Source of the DNA: Vitrella brassicaformis
Taxonomy: Eukaryota; Sar; Vitrellaceae
Assembly (NCBI GenBank): GCA_001179505.1
Contig: CDMY01000255.1
Location: 209,728-273,727, forward strand
Length of the DNA stretch: 64,000 bases
Direction: 5' to 3'
Notes under the pieces: model-generated
What the model was told of the DNA's origin: nothing
Databases searched by the model: none
Seen by the model: the letters and a program-made list of their open reading frames with translations, nothing else
Program-made: the position numbers and the translations under genes
In this document: positions 27,626-39,218 of the stretch, one piece after another
How the letters are laid out: the number at the start of each line of letters is the position of its first letter
Position numbering within the stretch: the first letter of the stretch is position 1

Positions 27626-29281
27626 TCATGTGTGTCGGAAAAGTCGTCTCTTCTTGGCCTGGGCGGCCTTGCGACTGAACTCAATTGACCGCTGCACACG
27701 CACAGACACACACACATATCCACACAGATTGGGTGGGCGTGCGTGTGGTATGGCTCACTGCATTCAGTTCGTCAAGCTGTCGCTGCATGTCCTGCTCGGC
27801 CGCACTCATCTCGGCCAGTGAGGCTCGTTTGGCGGACAGCTGTGTGGCCGTGCCGCTCGACACACACGCCGAAGCGCTGCGACTCGAACGCTGCACACAC
27901 ACAACACACACACACACACACACACAAGTGGATGGATGGATGGATGGGAGTACCTCGAGTGCGGTGATTTCTTTCTCTAGTTGGAGTTTGGCGTTGCGGA
28001 GTCTGTCTTGGTTCTTGGTCTGCACGATAAGCTCGGCCTCCACCACACGCACCTCGTCACGCAGCAGGTCGGGATCGCTCAACTCGGACGCCGACGGCAA
28101 CGAACGCGGCTGCAGCAGACGAACAGGAGAAGAGACACACATCCATCTGTTTGTCTCCTTCCGTTGCTTTCTCTGTCGCTGTCTTCTTACTGTCTTGAAG
28201 GACTTGTTCGGGGGAGTGCTCGCCGCCAGCCGCAGCTCGCATGGTGGCCGCCTCGTGCTGCTCCATCTCGCCTGGCAGCTCCGGCTCGACAATCACCAAC
28301 GCCGGCAGACGATGAGACACGGCCTGATGGCAGGTAAGCCGATGAATGGATGGATGGATGCTGTGACCTTGCGTGTCCTCTGTCTGTGGGGGGGGNNNNN
28401 NNNNNNNNNNNNNNNNNNNNNNNNNNNNNNNNNNNNNNNNNNNNNNNNNNNNNNNNNNNNNNNNNNNNNNNNNNNNNNNNNNNNNNNNNNNNNNNNNNNN
28501 NNNNNNNNNNNNNNNNNNNNNNNNNNNNNNNNNNNNNNNNNNNNNNNNNNNNNNNNNNNNNNNNNNNNNNNNNNNNNNNNNNNNNNNNNNNNNNNNNNNN
28601 NNNNNNNNNNNNNNNNNNNNNNNNNNNNNNNNNNNNNNNNNNNNNNNNNNNNNNNNNNNNNNNNNNNNNNNNNNNNNNNNNNNNNNNNNNNNNNNCTGTG
28701 GGGGGGGGGGAGGGGTGTGTGCCTTCTTTTCCTCTTGTATGGCCTGCACGTCGAGCGGCGACACCGGCAGATTCCGCCTAAACACACACACACACACACA
28801 CACCGAGGACTAACTCATTGAGAGGTGGCCTGTCTGTCTTTCCATCTCTGTCTGTCTGTCTGTCTGCACCTGGAGATCTCTGCGCCGGCCTTTCGCTCTT
28901 CCGGGAGTGTGCGGCCCTGCTGCCTGAGCAGCTCAATCTGTTGGTCCAACTGGCCGCCCTCAGCCCTCAACGTGTCCAACGCGTCATTGATGGCTGTCAA
29001 CTTGGACTCCCTCTCTGCACCAAACACAACACAACACAACACAACACACAAGCAGGCAGGCAGGCAGGCAGGCAAAGTGAGTCAATCGTCGTCGGCAGTG
29101 TGCTTTGCCACTGCCCACCTGCACGGAGTTCCTCGTACGGGTGTGGTGTGGGTGCTTCTAGCTCTGCGGCAGGGGCAGGTGCAGCCAGACCTGTGAGCAG
29201 CTGGGGCAACAGCTCGTCGGCACATGAGGAGTGAAGCAGAACGAAGGCAATCAGCACGATGAGGCAACGAGCAGCCGACAT
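27626..29281 (-). CDS. Secreted coiled-coil protein, interrupted by assembly gap
   Basis: Starts at 29281 with a signal peptide (MSAARCLIVLIAFVLLHSSC). Exons visible: 29281-29119, 29014-28870, 28777 into the gap, then after the gap about 28335-28190, 28112-27954, 27893-27752 and 27694-27626. The second exon (ALDTLRAEGGQLDQQIELL) and the later ones (VVEAELIVQTKNQDRLRNAK and AEQDMQRQLDELNA) are Leu/Glu/Gln heptad-like and should form coiled coils. The last exon ends in a basic run, AQAKKRRLFRHT. Function unknown. The 300-bp run of N hides part of the gene, and the splice junction near 28,190/28,112 does not keep phase with the obvious donor, so the middle of the model is tentative. It is divergent from the cyclin-like gene, 151 bp away. 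Confidence 0.6.
28396..28695. other. Assembly gap (N run)
   Basis: About 300 undetermined bases. The gap is bordered on both sides by CTGTG followed by a run of G, so the break lies in a G-homopolymer or short repeat and the round size suggests a placeholder length. Confidence 0.97.
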
Positions 29282-29432
29282 GACGCTTGCTTGATTGTTT
29301 GCTTCTCCCTCTGATTCGGTTCTTTGTCGGATCGCTGCCTTTTTACGTATGTTTTGTGTACACATACACAGACAGACGGGCGTTGTTGATCGATCGATCG
29401 AGCTGGAGACATGGAGTGACTGAGAGGGCATG
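29282..29432. promoter_or_regulatory. Bidirectional promoter, coiled-coil gene / cyclin-like gene
   Basis: 151 bp between two divergent start codons. It lacks the TGCGAGCT motif seen at other starts. A short ATCG tandem (four units, about 29,384-29,400) lies just upstream of the plus-strand gene. Confidence 0.45.
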
Positions 29433-30484
29433 ATGGATAGAGGATTGCAGAGCCCGCTGCGGCCGCAGGATGTGTTCACCGGCGACCTGTCCATCGCACA
29501 GCTCATCGACATGCACTCTAACACGGCACAGAAGTTCGAAAAGAAGCGTCTGTCGATCTTCAAGGAAGAGAATCGGCTTCCCCTGGGCACGTAATACCAA
29601 CGGACAATGCGCGTGTGTCTCCCCGGCTATCTTTCATTTCATGCTGTGTGCTCAGGACATCCTTTCTGTTTGAGACGTGTTGGGCGCTGGGTGTGAGTGA
29701 CGCCGTGCGGTACTCAGCCTATCTCGTGCTGAAGCAGGGCGTGGCCGCCCGCCAAGAGATGCCGCGCACAAGTGGGGCCCTCGAAATCCACTGCCTGGCC
29801 GCCATCTCACTCGCCTACAAGTGGCACACGCGCGAAGCCATAGTCAACAACATCAGCAAACACACAAAGGTAGCTATAACCAACACACACACACAGACGT
29901 CACATGTCTCCCTCCCGTCGTGTGTGTGTCTCAGGTTGGCGTGAGTGATGTGTTGTGTGCGGAGAGGGAGATCATGAGCACGACAGGAGTCGATCTTCTG
30001 CACGACAACGTCATCCTCTCCACCTACCTCGACCTCATGAGCACCGCTCTTTTCGCCAGCATCAAAGAAGACACCAATGACGAACTCAAGGTGCTAGACA
30101 TGCTCGTCATCCATACATGTCTTCCTCCTTGTTAATTTGCGTGGCAGCTCATTCGGGCGACGGCCATGTCCCTCTCAGACTTGGTAAAACGTGCAACATC
30201 TGTTCTCTTACGTTCACCTCATTCGTTGTGTCCATGTATTTTATCTTACACAACAGATGCACGAGAGTGAGGAGCTGTTTGAGCGCCACCCCTTCCCCCT
30301 GCTGGCGGCCGGCTGTCTGCACGGTTCCATGAGCATGGCGTGCCACTCACTCCATGAGCCCGTCGAGGACCTGTGTCGCATGATGGGTCTTGACAAGCAG
30401 CAGCTCGAGGTGATTACAGAGGACGTGCTGAGTACCACACTGCACACACACGGCATCAAACTCATGAGCAGGTTCCAGTCGTGA
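29433..30484 (+). CDS. Cyclin-box-like protein
   Basis: Five exons in phase: 29433-29590, 29656-29869, 29935-30090, 30148-30183 and 30257-30484, 263 residues. The central part follows the helical pattern of a cyclin N-terminal box: a helix with RYSAYLVLKQGVA, then LEIHCLAAISLAYKWHTREA (the position of the cyclin 'A.KYEE' helix), then VLCAEREIMSTTGVDLL, like the cyclin 'E..IL..LDFDL' element. A second helical region follows (ELFERHPFPLLAAGCLHGSM). A role as a cyclin-dependent kinase partner is inferred from this resemblance only; the sequence is divergent and I cannot assign a cyclin class. Exon 4 is only 36 nt. Confidence 0.65.
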
Positions 30485-30698
30485 CGTCAACCGTGCGTGA
30501 GCTTGCTGGACTGACTGATGCATGCATGAATGGGAAGGACTGGATGCATCCACACATGGTCTGCGCGTGCTCCGCGAGCACACAAACAGAGTATCACCGA
30601 TTCCACGAGCACCACTCTTGTATGATACACTCATTCAAACACACACACGAGACACACAGTCCATGCAGCCATGAGCCAGCCCCTTCTCTCGTTCGTCT
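30485..30698. other. Convergent 3' intergenic space
   Basis: 214 bp between the stop codons of two convergent genes. Nothing recognisable beyond CA-rich DNA. Confidence 0.5.
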
Positions 30699-32857
30699 CT
30701 AGGGTTGTGCGACCGGCGTCTTGCCCTTGCCCAGCGCTTTGCGCGCCTCGTCTATCCCACGCTCCCAGTTGACCTGATCGACACAGCGACACGATACGTC
30801 CATGGTTCAGGGTCTGTGTGCGCTGCACACATAAATACCTTGATGTATTCTTCTTCTGTGATGGTCTCCTGCCCCGCGTAGTAGCGCTCACGCCACTCGC
30901 GGGCCAAAATCTCACGACACTTGTCCTCCTCCTACAACACAACACAACACAACACAACACAACGGCACACGAGCTGGATAACACACACGTGCTGATGTCT
31001 TTGTAGGCACCTTCTTCTTTGCGAGCTCCTCCTTCTGCTTGGCGGCCTTCTCAAACAGCTCCCTGAGGACACCACACACGCATACGTGTGATTGAGTGGA
31101 GTGCGACGACGGGGCGCGTATGGGAGCGTTGTGGCTTCTTTACTGACTTGATTTCCTTTTCCCTTTGTTCCTTTGAAGCGGTTTGCTCTTCCTCCTGCTC
31201 CAGCCTCTTCTGCCGCTCGGCCTCCTTCTCCTTCTGAGCCAAGTAATCCTTTTCGTAGACCTCAAACCCTACACATGGACACACACAGACGGATGGACCG
31301 ACGCCCCTGTGTGGGTGCGTGTGCTGCATGTACCTACCTCCCGCGAACAGTTCTCCCAGTTCGTCTCTTCGAGACAGGCCCTTCTGACGCAGTGACCTCA
31401 GGTAACTGTCCGCGATCTCGTTGCCAACAGACAGACTAGAGGAACCACAGACAGCCACCAGCCAAGGTGACAAAAGTCTCCCATGGAGCCATTTGTCTAT
31501 GTGCTCACCATGTGGCAGTCCCGTGGGCCGCGGGGATGAGCAGGGCCTCGGCGGCCACGCGAATAAACTCACCCATACCGACCTACAACAGAAACAGCCG
31601 GCGAAATGCACTCATGGATGCCGCCTTTTCATCAGTCTCCTCTTTGTCTGCGTACCCCTAGCGCAGCGGTGGTTCTGAGTGTGTCCTCATCGGTGCATTT
31701 GGTCAGCCGTATCGGAGCACCGAGGCCCTCATCCTCACCGTCACTCTGACCGCACACACATCATCCACACATGGACATCTCCTCTTACCAACGCGTCTCG
31801 TTGGCTCACCAGTTTGCCGGCGACGAGAATAGACGCCTTAAACTCGGTCGAGTTGGCCTCCTTGAGGGCGCTCGCCATGGCTGATTCGATGGACCGCCAG
31901 TCGGATGCACCGCCCTCGATGTTCTGGACCACAATCGAAAATAGACAGCCATGTAAAGCATTGCACAAAACCCGGCGTGTGTTGCGATCTCACCCCAAGT
32001 GCAAGCACGACCCTCTGCACCCCAGCTCCCTTTGCAGCCTGACACACAGGCGGGGCTGTAGGTTCATCACGTGAATTCGCTCATGTGCGTACATCTGTAC
32101 TCATACCAGGAGGTAGTCATTGAGCTGGCTGATGGGCGGATTGAGAGCAAGCCACACTGTCACATCTGAACGACATGAACGAGCCAGATCGACCGATTAC
32201 GCCCCGTTTGTGAGGTCAGCAAGTCACTCACCCTGCAGGTTTTGTTTAATCTGTGCCAAGTTGGTGGGGTCACCCTCCTCATAAGTCAACACACTCAGCA
32301 ACCCGCTGTACCGAGCTACCCTGGACACACAGAACAGACAGCTCGTGTCCATTCCGTTTTGTGCCACTGTGGTGTGTTCTGACCTTGATGTGAGGTATTT
32401 CCTGGCAGCGGTTTTGATCTCAGGCGGCAGCAGCATGGCGATGGGCTGCCACATGCGCTGCTCGTGCAAGGCATCCAGCGGCCGCTGATCAGTCCTCTCC
32501 ATCGTCGCATCCAAACCTACACAATCGCACAGTCAGAGCGCCATGAGTGCCCTGCATCCATGGCGCAAGTGAGCCATCTCATCTCTGCTTCTCACCTGTA
32601 ACGAGTGCCTTGCCGCCCTCAAGCTTTGCTGGCGCAAGATACCGACGCGTCAGCTGCCCCCTTCCGCCCACATCTGGTCTGAGAAATGATGGCCTCAGCT
32701 GAGCCGACTCAGACGAAAGCGGTGAGGGATCTCGTGCATGGTGCCTCCGCAGTGGCGACTGAAAGGGAGGTGAGGGGACGAGAAAGGCTGCGGTGGCCGA
32801 CAGCATGAGAGATAGGGGCAGCAGATGCATGGCCGAGCTCATCTCTATCATTGCCAT
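30699..32857 (-). CDS. Plastid-targeted protein, Rossmann-like region plus coiled coil
   Basis: Thirteen short exons keep phase throughout: 32857-32596, 32516-32384, 32320-32232, 32165-32107, 32038-31994, 31923-31810, 31745-31656, 31582-31509, 31435-31338, 31268-31148, 31062-31011, 30931-30839 and 30773-30699, about 434 residues. Several ATGs (32857, 32851, 32842, 32830) precede a signal peptide ending LSATAA, followed directly by Phe (FLVPS) and an Arg/Ser/Pro-rich stretch. This is the signal-plus-transit layout with Phe at +1 used by red-lineage complex plastids. Residues 162-196 (DVTVWLALNPPISQL, then GAGVQRVVLALG) and the later VAAEALLIP look like strands of an NAD(P)-binding, NmrA/atypical-SDR fold. 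This is tentative because no intact GxxGxxG is visible. Residues about 322-410 are a Lys/Glu-rich coiled coil. Function unknown. It is head-to-head with VIPP1. Confidence 0.75.
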
Positions 32858-33205
32858 GCTGGCGCCAACTGATGAGTGAAGCACGTGATCTGCCTATGTC
32901 AAGCAGCGACGAAGCACCATCATCAGCAAATAGACAGATCCCTCTGCGCAGATCTTGGAAAGCGCGCACTGACTCGCCGCTTAGCTCGCGTTGCTTTCGG
33001 CAAAGACAAGGGAAAAAAGGCGGCGGCTGTCCTTCCCCAGCATCGCAAAAACAAAGATCACTGCGTTCCTTCGCTCATCTATCGATTCAACTGAGTCTTG
33101 ATGCAGCTGCCGGCTCTCCTTGGAGGTGAGGAGGGGCGCTCACTGCACGCAGATGCGGGAGCGGAATGCACGCGAGAGATCCGCTCACCGCTGCATCTGG
33201 TTGGC
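32858..33205. promoter_or_regulatory. Bidirectional promoter shared by two plastid genes
   Basis: 348 bp between divergent start codons of two proteins that both look plastid-directed. CTTAGCTCGCG at 32,980-32,990 is an inverse-orientation copy of the TGCGAGCT-type motif, about 125 bp from the minus-strand start. Confidence 0.55.
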
Positions 33206-34859
33206 ATGTGTGTCGTTGCAGGCGTGATGTCCCTGGTGGTCAGCACTGTCGCTTTCGTCCCCCAGCCAACCTTTGTGCTGCAGACGGCACAACCAATAAG
33301 GTGCGTATGCACCTTTCCAAACACCAGCAATGTGCAGAGCCTTCATCTCCGTGTGTATTTCACGCGTCATGCTCAGGCCGAGGTTGCGGTCTACTCAAGT
33401 CACCATGATGGCTGACAACCTTGTGGACAGGTAGCGGCAAACTGCACAATCAAGGCGGCTCTGACGTCCTGGCCTCACTTGCATTGCCTGTGCGGTGCGG
33501 TGCGTGTGTTCAGGTTCTTTCGTGTGGTCAAGTCGAATGTCGGTGCGGTCATCTCCAAATTCGAGGACCCTGAGAAAGTCCTCGAACAAGCCGTCATTGG
33601 TGAGCCAGTCAGCTTCCACAACACCAAGCAGATAGAAGAACACAGAGCATCAGCCGACCGTTGGCGTGTCTGACCTCATGCAGACATGAACGAGGATTTG
33701 CGTAAGGTGCGACAGTCGTACGCCGAGATCACTGCAACACAGAAGCGAGTCGAGCGACAGAGAAACGTAGGAGCCAAAGACAGACACGTGGAATCTCAGC
33801 CATTGATGAGCTGCGTGTGTGGCTTTGCAAATGCAGGCTGCGGCGGACCAGGCAGCCGAGTGGATGCGACGAGCACAGCTGGCTGTCGAGAAGGTGAGGG
33901 AACCACCACACCGACCAGGTGACCGCACGTAGTGCATTCCCGCATTTGTGTGCGGTAGGGTGAGGAGGATCTCGCTCGCGAGGCGTTGCAGCGGAAGGTG
34001 ACTCTGTCTGACCAAGTCAAGACACTCGAGGAGCAAATGAGGGTAGGCAAACCGAGATCGAATGGGGGGCATGGACGCAGGTCATGATGTGTGTGCCTTT
34101 GTTTGTATGTGTGTATCAGCTGCAAGGCGAAGCTTTGGAGCAGCTGCAGGCCTCCATGAGGACTCTGGAAATGAAGATCAATGAAGCACGGGTACACACA
34201 TGCCATTCGCAGAAAGAGACGGTCTCGCCGCGTGTATTCGATGGTTCCTTGTCTTGTGTTCGCGCCCATCCACCATCAGTCGAAGAAGGATCAGTTGATA
34301 GCCCGCGCCCGCACGGCCAAGACGGCCCAGCAAGTCACTGACATGCTCTCGGGCATGGGACTCGGCAAAACAAGGTAGGTACGACACGCGGGGATGGATT
34401 GAGCAAATAGCCACCATATTCTCGTCTTGACGTGTTGCTTGCTGCTCGTGTATGTGTGCAGCATGGATGCGTTTGAGCGGATGCAGGAGAAGGTCGAGAC
34501 CCTCGAGTCGAAAGCAGAGGTGTCACGACAAATGTCACTCTCATCCGGAACGTACGGACGCGCGCACCCATAGCCATGACGTGCTGCACCATCACATCGC
34601 CCATGGCTGTCCTGTGTGTGTGGTCAGTGTTGAGGACAAGTTCAAGTCTCTGGAGGAGGGCTCGGGTGTGGACGCTGAGCTGCAGAAACTCAAGGCATCC
34701 ATGGGCAAAACATCAAAGGAACCCGCACAGGTTCCCAGCAATCACCACACTGACACACAGGCGGGCCCATGTTGTGTGTATGTTATGTATGTGCAGCTCA
34801 AGTTCGCCAGCCCCGAGGTGGAGGCCGAGCTGGCGCAGATCAAGAACAAGATGCAGTGA
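33206..34859 (+). CDS. VIPP1: Vesicle-inducing protein in plastids 1 (VIPP1/IM30, PspA family)
   Basis: Ten exons: 33206-33300, 33514-33599, 33684-33766, 33837-33893, 33959-34042, 34120-34191, 34280-34374, 34462-34521, 34628-34730 and 34797-34859, 265 residues. The N-terminus is a signal peptide ending VVSTVA with Phe next (FVPQP), fitting complex-plastid import. The mature protein is the long helical hairpin of the PspA/VIPP1 family: RFFRVVKSNVGAVISKFEDP, KVLEQAVIDMNEDLRKVRQS and YAEITATQKRVERQ are near-diagnostic. The last exon (FASPEVEAELAQIKNKMQ) matches the extra C-terminal helix that separates VIPP1 from bacterial PspA. The family builds ESCRT-III-like rings and rods that shape and protect thylakoid and inner-envelope membranes. 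An upstream ATG at 33098 is possible but would bury the signal peptide. The exon 8 donor is chosen at 34,521 because the one at 34,519 breaks phase. Confidence 0.93.
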
Positions 34860-35509
34860 ACCACACCACACACATTTTTGACCTGTCCATGGACACCGTG
34901 TGTGCGCACGAGAGAGAGCGAGAGCGAGGGGAGGGGCGGCCAATCGCTGACTCACCCACCACTGATAGCATCTTCTCTTCTCCCTTCGAGCGGAGTTTTT
35001 GTCGATCCTGATGTGTTGGGTGGTGTGTGGTGGGGTGTGTGTCTGTCTTGTGTACAAAGGAAGCACGAGTTTCATTCCTGGCTGCACCACCGCGGCCTTC
35101 ATCGAGGACCGCCCCCCCTGCCGACTTTTCTGTATCATTGCCAAATGAAGAGACAGCCGTAGCTAGAGACAGACACATGCATGCTTGTGAGTGAGAGATG
35201 GGATGGTTTTTCGGTGCATGGCATGGCATGGCATGGCATGGCATGGCAGACGACACAAATGTGATGCGTGACTGCCTGTCTAGATGAAGGCCTTATGCTT
35301 ACCGTGCTCCTTCTCAGCCGATCGGTAACACATCATTCCAGAATGTACAAAGGAGTCGTTTGTGTCGTCTTTCTCTTCATGAGCACCATCTAGCCACACT
35401 AAAACAGAGGAAAAGCGACAAACAGCCACCACTCATCCATACCGCGGAAACACACCATCCATCCATCCGTCCATCCATACATCCATCCATCCGTCTCTCA
35501 TTCATCCAC
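34860..35509. other. Convergent intergenic stretch with tandem repeats
   Basis: 650 bp between convergent stops; no supported gene. It contains a perfect GGCAT array (six units, about 35,218-35,248) and a CATC/CGTC array (about 35,456-35,512) beside the end of the minus-strand gene. Confidence 0.6.
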
Positions 35510-38500
35510 TCATCCCCGCCTGTCTTTGTTGCGCTTCGCTTCCCGTCTGAGGTCATCCGTGTAGCTGACACACTTCCGTGTCAACTTGTCCCGCATCTCT
35601 GGCTCGAGGCACCGGGCCGCGAATGGATGCACTCGCAAGCCCGCATGGGACAGCAGGGCCTCGTTCAGAGACACACTGTCGTCCACAGCAGTGCGAGGCA
35701 TCCTCACGGCACACACAGACACCTCCGACCTTCGATGCAAGACACAGTCACGCACGTGGCACAGCTTCCAGGCAAAGCACGTCCTCACTGCCACGAAGCC
35801 GCGTGACTGCAGCTCCTCCCCGTCTGCCTCAGTGACGAGTGAAATGGGGCGGCGGCGAATGAGAAAGATACCAACCCCATCATCCCTCTTGACAACACGT
35901 CCGTGCTCGATCACAATGCACTTGAGGAATGGGCACTTGTCGATGGCCCGCAGACAGGCCGGCAAGATGCCCGACAAAACTGTGCTGCTCTCTGGCTGCC
36001 CTTCCTCATGTACCCATGACCCCTCTGGCTGGCGCTCGACGTTGAGAGTGATCTTGCGTATGCGCTTCTCTACTCGCTGATGCCCGTCCCCACTGCCCTC
36101 ACCTCCGCCCTCCCACAGCGACCATGCACCAGCACCACCCGCACGGTAGATGCCCTCTACATGGACAAGCGGGAGCCCCTTCTGGCAGTTTCTCAGGCAC
36201 AGCGGGAAAAAGAACCGCCCGGGCGGCGATCCCTCCCTCCCAAAACGCACCTCTCTGAGCGACGGCAGGTCTACGGCCTTGCTGACTGGCTCCTCTCTCA
36301 CCCTCTCTGTCCAGCCCAGGAGGAGTGTGGTGATGCGAGGGAAGTGGCGATGGGATATGTGTTCTAGAAAAACGTCGGGCAGCGGCTCAGAGGCGTCCCC
36401 GCAGCCCGTCAGCTCTAGAGTGGTGGCATGTGGAAACGACAGTCGACGCAGACACGACAGCCTGGCAGATGAGACGGTCTGGCCTTGAGTCAGCCCCGAA
36501 GGAAGGGCGACAATCTTGACGTCACGGGCGATCTCGATGACGGCGTCAGCCCAGGAGGGGTGGCTCTCCATGCGGCTCAAGTTGTCCATGGTGTGGAAGA
36601 CGACGCTCGGCGTGACGTCGAAGGTAACCTTCCCATTGGGGGCCATGGACTTGTCGCGAAATAGGTCCACGCTCTGACACACAACAGCAGCGGACACAGA
36701 CGTGACACTAAGTATTCCATTCCACATGTACATGTGCTCGCTCATCAGGTCCCTCACCTCAAACAGGTCATCACTGATCAGCTGCTCAGTCAATGTCACG
36801 CCGAGCTCCTCCACCTGCGCACCCTCCAGCGGCGAAAATCTCTCAACTCCCCCGCGAAACCTGACTCCGGTGATTCGCCTGAACACACAGAGCCCGGGTT
36901 TGGTGATGTCATGCGAGCCACCCAGCCAGCCAGTCTTGCTGCTCACTTGAGTGTTGGCTGTAAGAGGTCTGACCAAAAGGTCGGACGAGTGGCCGCAGAG
37001 ATCGTTCCCGATGAGCTCGGCGCTGTGTCGTGGACGTGGAGCTCAACCAGAGACCTGAGAAGCAGCGGCAGGACACAAAACAGACAGAGAATGCATAGGG
37101 CCCCTCTGTCGCCAAATCGCTCATGCTTACGTCATCTTCCACCGTCGCAGCTTTCGCCATGGTCCGCGGGTAACGTCCTGCTTGGTCGTGTTGACCGTTC
37201 TCCAGTGTCGGTCCACCTCAGCCCGCTTGAGCTTCGGAAAGACGACCGCTTCCGACTCTTCTGGCGTCGGGAAGATCCGCTCGCCGAAGAAGAGGAGCCG
37301 CTCGTCGAGTGGTCCGATGTGGTCCCTGCCGAAATCCCATCCCTCGCAGTCGTCCTCGATGTGCACACTGCGATGGGACTGATGCGCGTGGAGCTCCTGC
37401 AGTGTGTTGCTTGCGTGCTCCAGCAGCTGGAACACCCTCGTGCTGGGGTTGCAGTCCAGGCGGGCCCGAGTGGTCCTGCTGAATGCCGGGCCCCACGCAG
37501 CCACCTGCTGCCCGGTCAGCTTGGTCTGGTCGCTGCGGCCCCTCTGCAGGTCCATGTTGGTGTGCATGGCGGGGCTGTGGGAGAGGGCGTGGAGAGATGT
37601 GTGGGTGCGGGAGAGGCTGCCGACGATGGCCTGTGTGCCGAGGTGGGGGGCGATGTGGCTGGTGACGGACAGCTCGGCCAGACGGATGAGGAGAGGGCAA
37701 ACGTACGACGACTGCACAGACAAACACACACACACAAGAGATGTGTCTGCATGAAGCGGGCGCATGTAGTGAGTGTCTGCTCCGCGAGTCGGTGTACCGG
37801 TTGCCGTATGGTAGCAGCTATCATGTCGCATTTGGCGTGTGCGAGGTCGGCGAGGGAGCTAGTGTTCCGCTGGTGCCGGACGTCGTCAGCGATCTTGGTG
37901 ACTATGTTGCTAAGTGCCGCAAACTGACCGCAGACATGCTGACAGCACAGCCAACACCAGATGTGTGGACGTGTGCTCCGTAGCGTAATGGGTGGCCTCC
38001 TCACCTGTTTGAGGCCGTCGTTGTCTGTCTGTGGCGAATTCGCTAACTCACTCTTGAGCTCAGACACACTCTCAACCTGACACAGCCCAACAGACGAGCA
38101 GCACATGTCAAGCAGTCTGTGACACACTGAACTAGTGCTTTACCTTGCGATGGAGGTCCTGCATGTGTTGCTTCAAAACCGCTACGACAGCAGCCGGCAC
38201 AGGCGAGTCCTGAGGAGAGGAACGAAAACGAGGGAGAGCAGCAAATGAGTCGTCTGTCCACACCACTCACTGTCGGCAGGACTCACCTCCCTCGTCACGC
38301 TCTCGATGCACGGCCCCTGTCGCAGGGGGATTTCGGGTTCCTGGCAGAGGGAAAACGGCGAGTACAGCGGGGCGAAGTCGTCCAGCATCTGTGGGGGCAC
38401 ATGCTGGAACAGGTCGACGACCAGCTGGACCGCCTCATGCTGCACACGCTGAGGAAACCATTCCCACAGTAGGGTATCCTGCAGCACCACAGCAGACAGG

Positions 38501-38891
38501 GGAAAGGTAGATACGACACACCACACACATGACAGACGGCTGGCTGGGTGGGTGCTGTGCAGTGGTGTGATGTGTACCAGGAAGGTCGGATCTTGGCGTT
38601 TGATGACAGCCTCGGTGTCACGCATCTCCTGGGTGCCCCGAAGCGCCACGAGCCACTCACGCAGCAACTGCACCGAACAAACGGATGGACACACACCATG
38701 CATCTCGCTGCCCGGCCACATGCAGTCTGTGTGTATCCCTGCCTGCCCCTCACCTCGGGCTCCTGGTGCATCAGCGCCTTCAGCTTCCAACACACCAAAT
38801 CCGGCGTGTCGCCGTACACGTCCGGCATCTCTAACCCACGCGCCGCGATGCGCTGAGCCAGATGGGCCCGCGGATCCGTCCGAGAGGCCAT
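35510..38891 (-). CDS. Conserved-looking 913-residue protein, function unknown
   Basis: Nine exons join in phase: 38891-38754, 38667-38578, 38478-38287, 38209-38144, 38076-38005, 37923-37798, 37711-37131, 37054-36947 and 36878-35510. The protein has no signal peptide or membrane segment. The N-terminal 200 residues are Leu- and aromatic-rich helical sequence (DTPDLVCWKLKALMHQEPE, EWFPQRVQHEAVQLVVDLFQ). The large last exon has spaced leucines (DLPSLREVRFG, RLSCLRRLSFPHATTLEL, RITTLLLGW) that resemble irregular leucine-rich repeats, as in F-box/LRR-type proteins. I see no F-box and do not assign a function. Its promoter, first exon, first intron and start of exon 2 are duplicated at 62.3-62.9 kb. 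Frames on the plus strand here are shadows. Confidence 0.75.
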
Positions 38892-39075
38892 GTCGACTCG
38901 TGAATGTCACCACGCCAACCACAGAGGCGCCTGTAGAAGTCGATGAATGAATCGTCAATTTTGAGCATTGGCCTTCCTCCCTCGTCCAGCCGTACCTGTC
39001 CGATGCCGTCAATAGCCCTCGGCAGGGGCTGGCGGCACCAGCCGAGGCGAAAGGCACCAAGAGAAAACTGACCGC
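38654..39075 (-). repeat. Segmental duplication, copy 1 (in the intact gene)
   Basis: About 420 bp covering the start of exon 2, intron 1, exon 1 and 185 bp of promoter of the 913-residue gene. A near-identical copy lies in inverted orientation at 62,301-62,887, where it is split by an insertion. Exon 1 of the two copies differs at only a few residues (MPDVYGDTPDL versus MPDVYSDTPDL). Confidence 0.92.
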
Positions 39076-39218
39076 TACAACTGAATTTGATGGCTGGTTT
39101 CGCTGCATCAAGGTGCCTCACAGCACAGCGCGTTCTCCCATGCCTCTCTTTCCGCCCGAAACGAAAGCTCGCAGATCGGCTGCGAGCTAAGCGAAACCAG
39201 CGATTGCAAGAAAGCATT
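38892..39218. promoter_or_regulatory. Bidirectional promoter, unknown gene / ABC1 kinase
   Basis: 327 bp between divergent starts. AAGCTCGCAGATCGGCTGCG followed by AGCTAAGC (39,165-39,192) contains the TGCGAGCT-type motif in both orientations, 27-55 bp before the plus-strand ATG. The half nearer the minus-strand gene is part of the segmental duplication. Confidence 0.55.

Noticed and set aside
28293-28821. Open frames spanning the N run
   Set aside because: The translated X residues are undetermined bases; only the flanking exon fragments are usable.
33206-34859. Calling the gene bacterial PspA, possibly from a contaminant
   Set aside because: It has nine spliceosomal introns, a signal peptide and the extra C-terminal helix of VIPP1.
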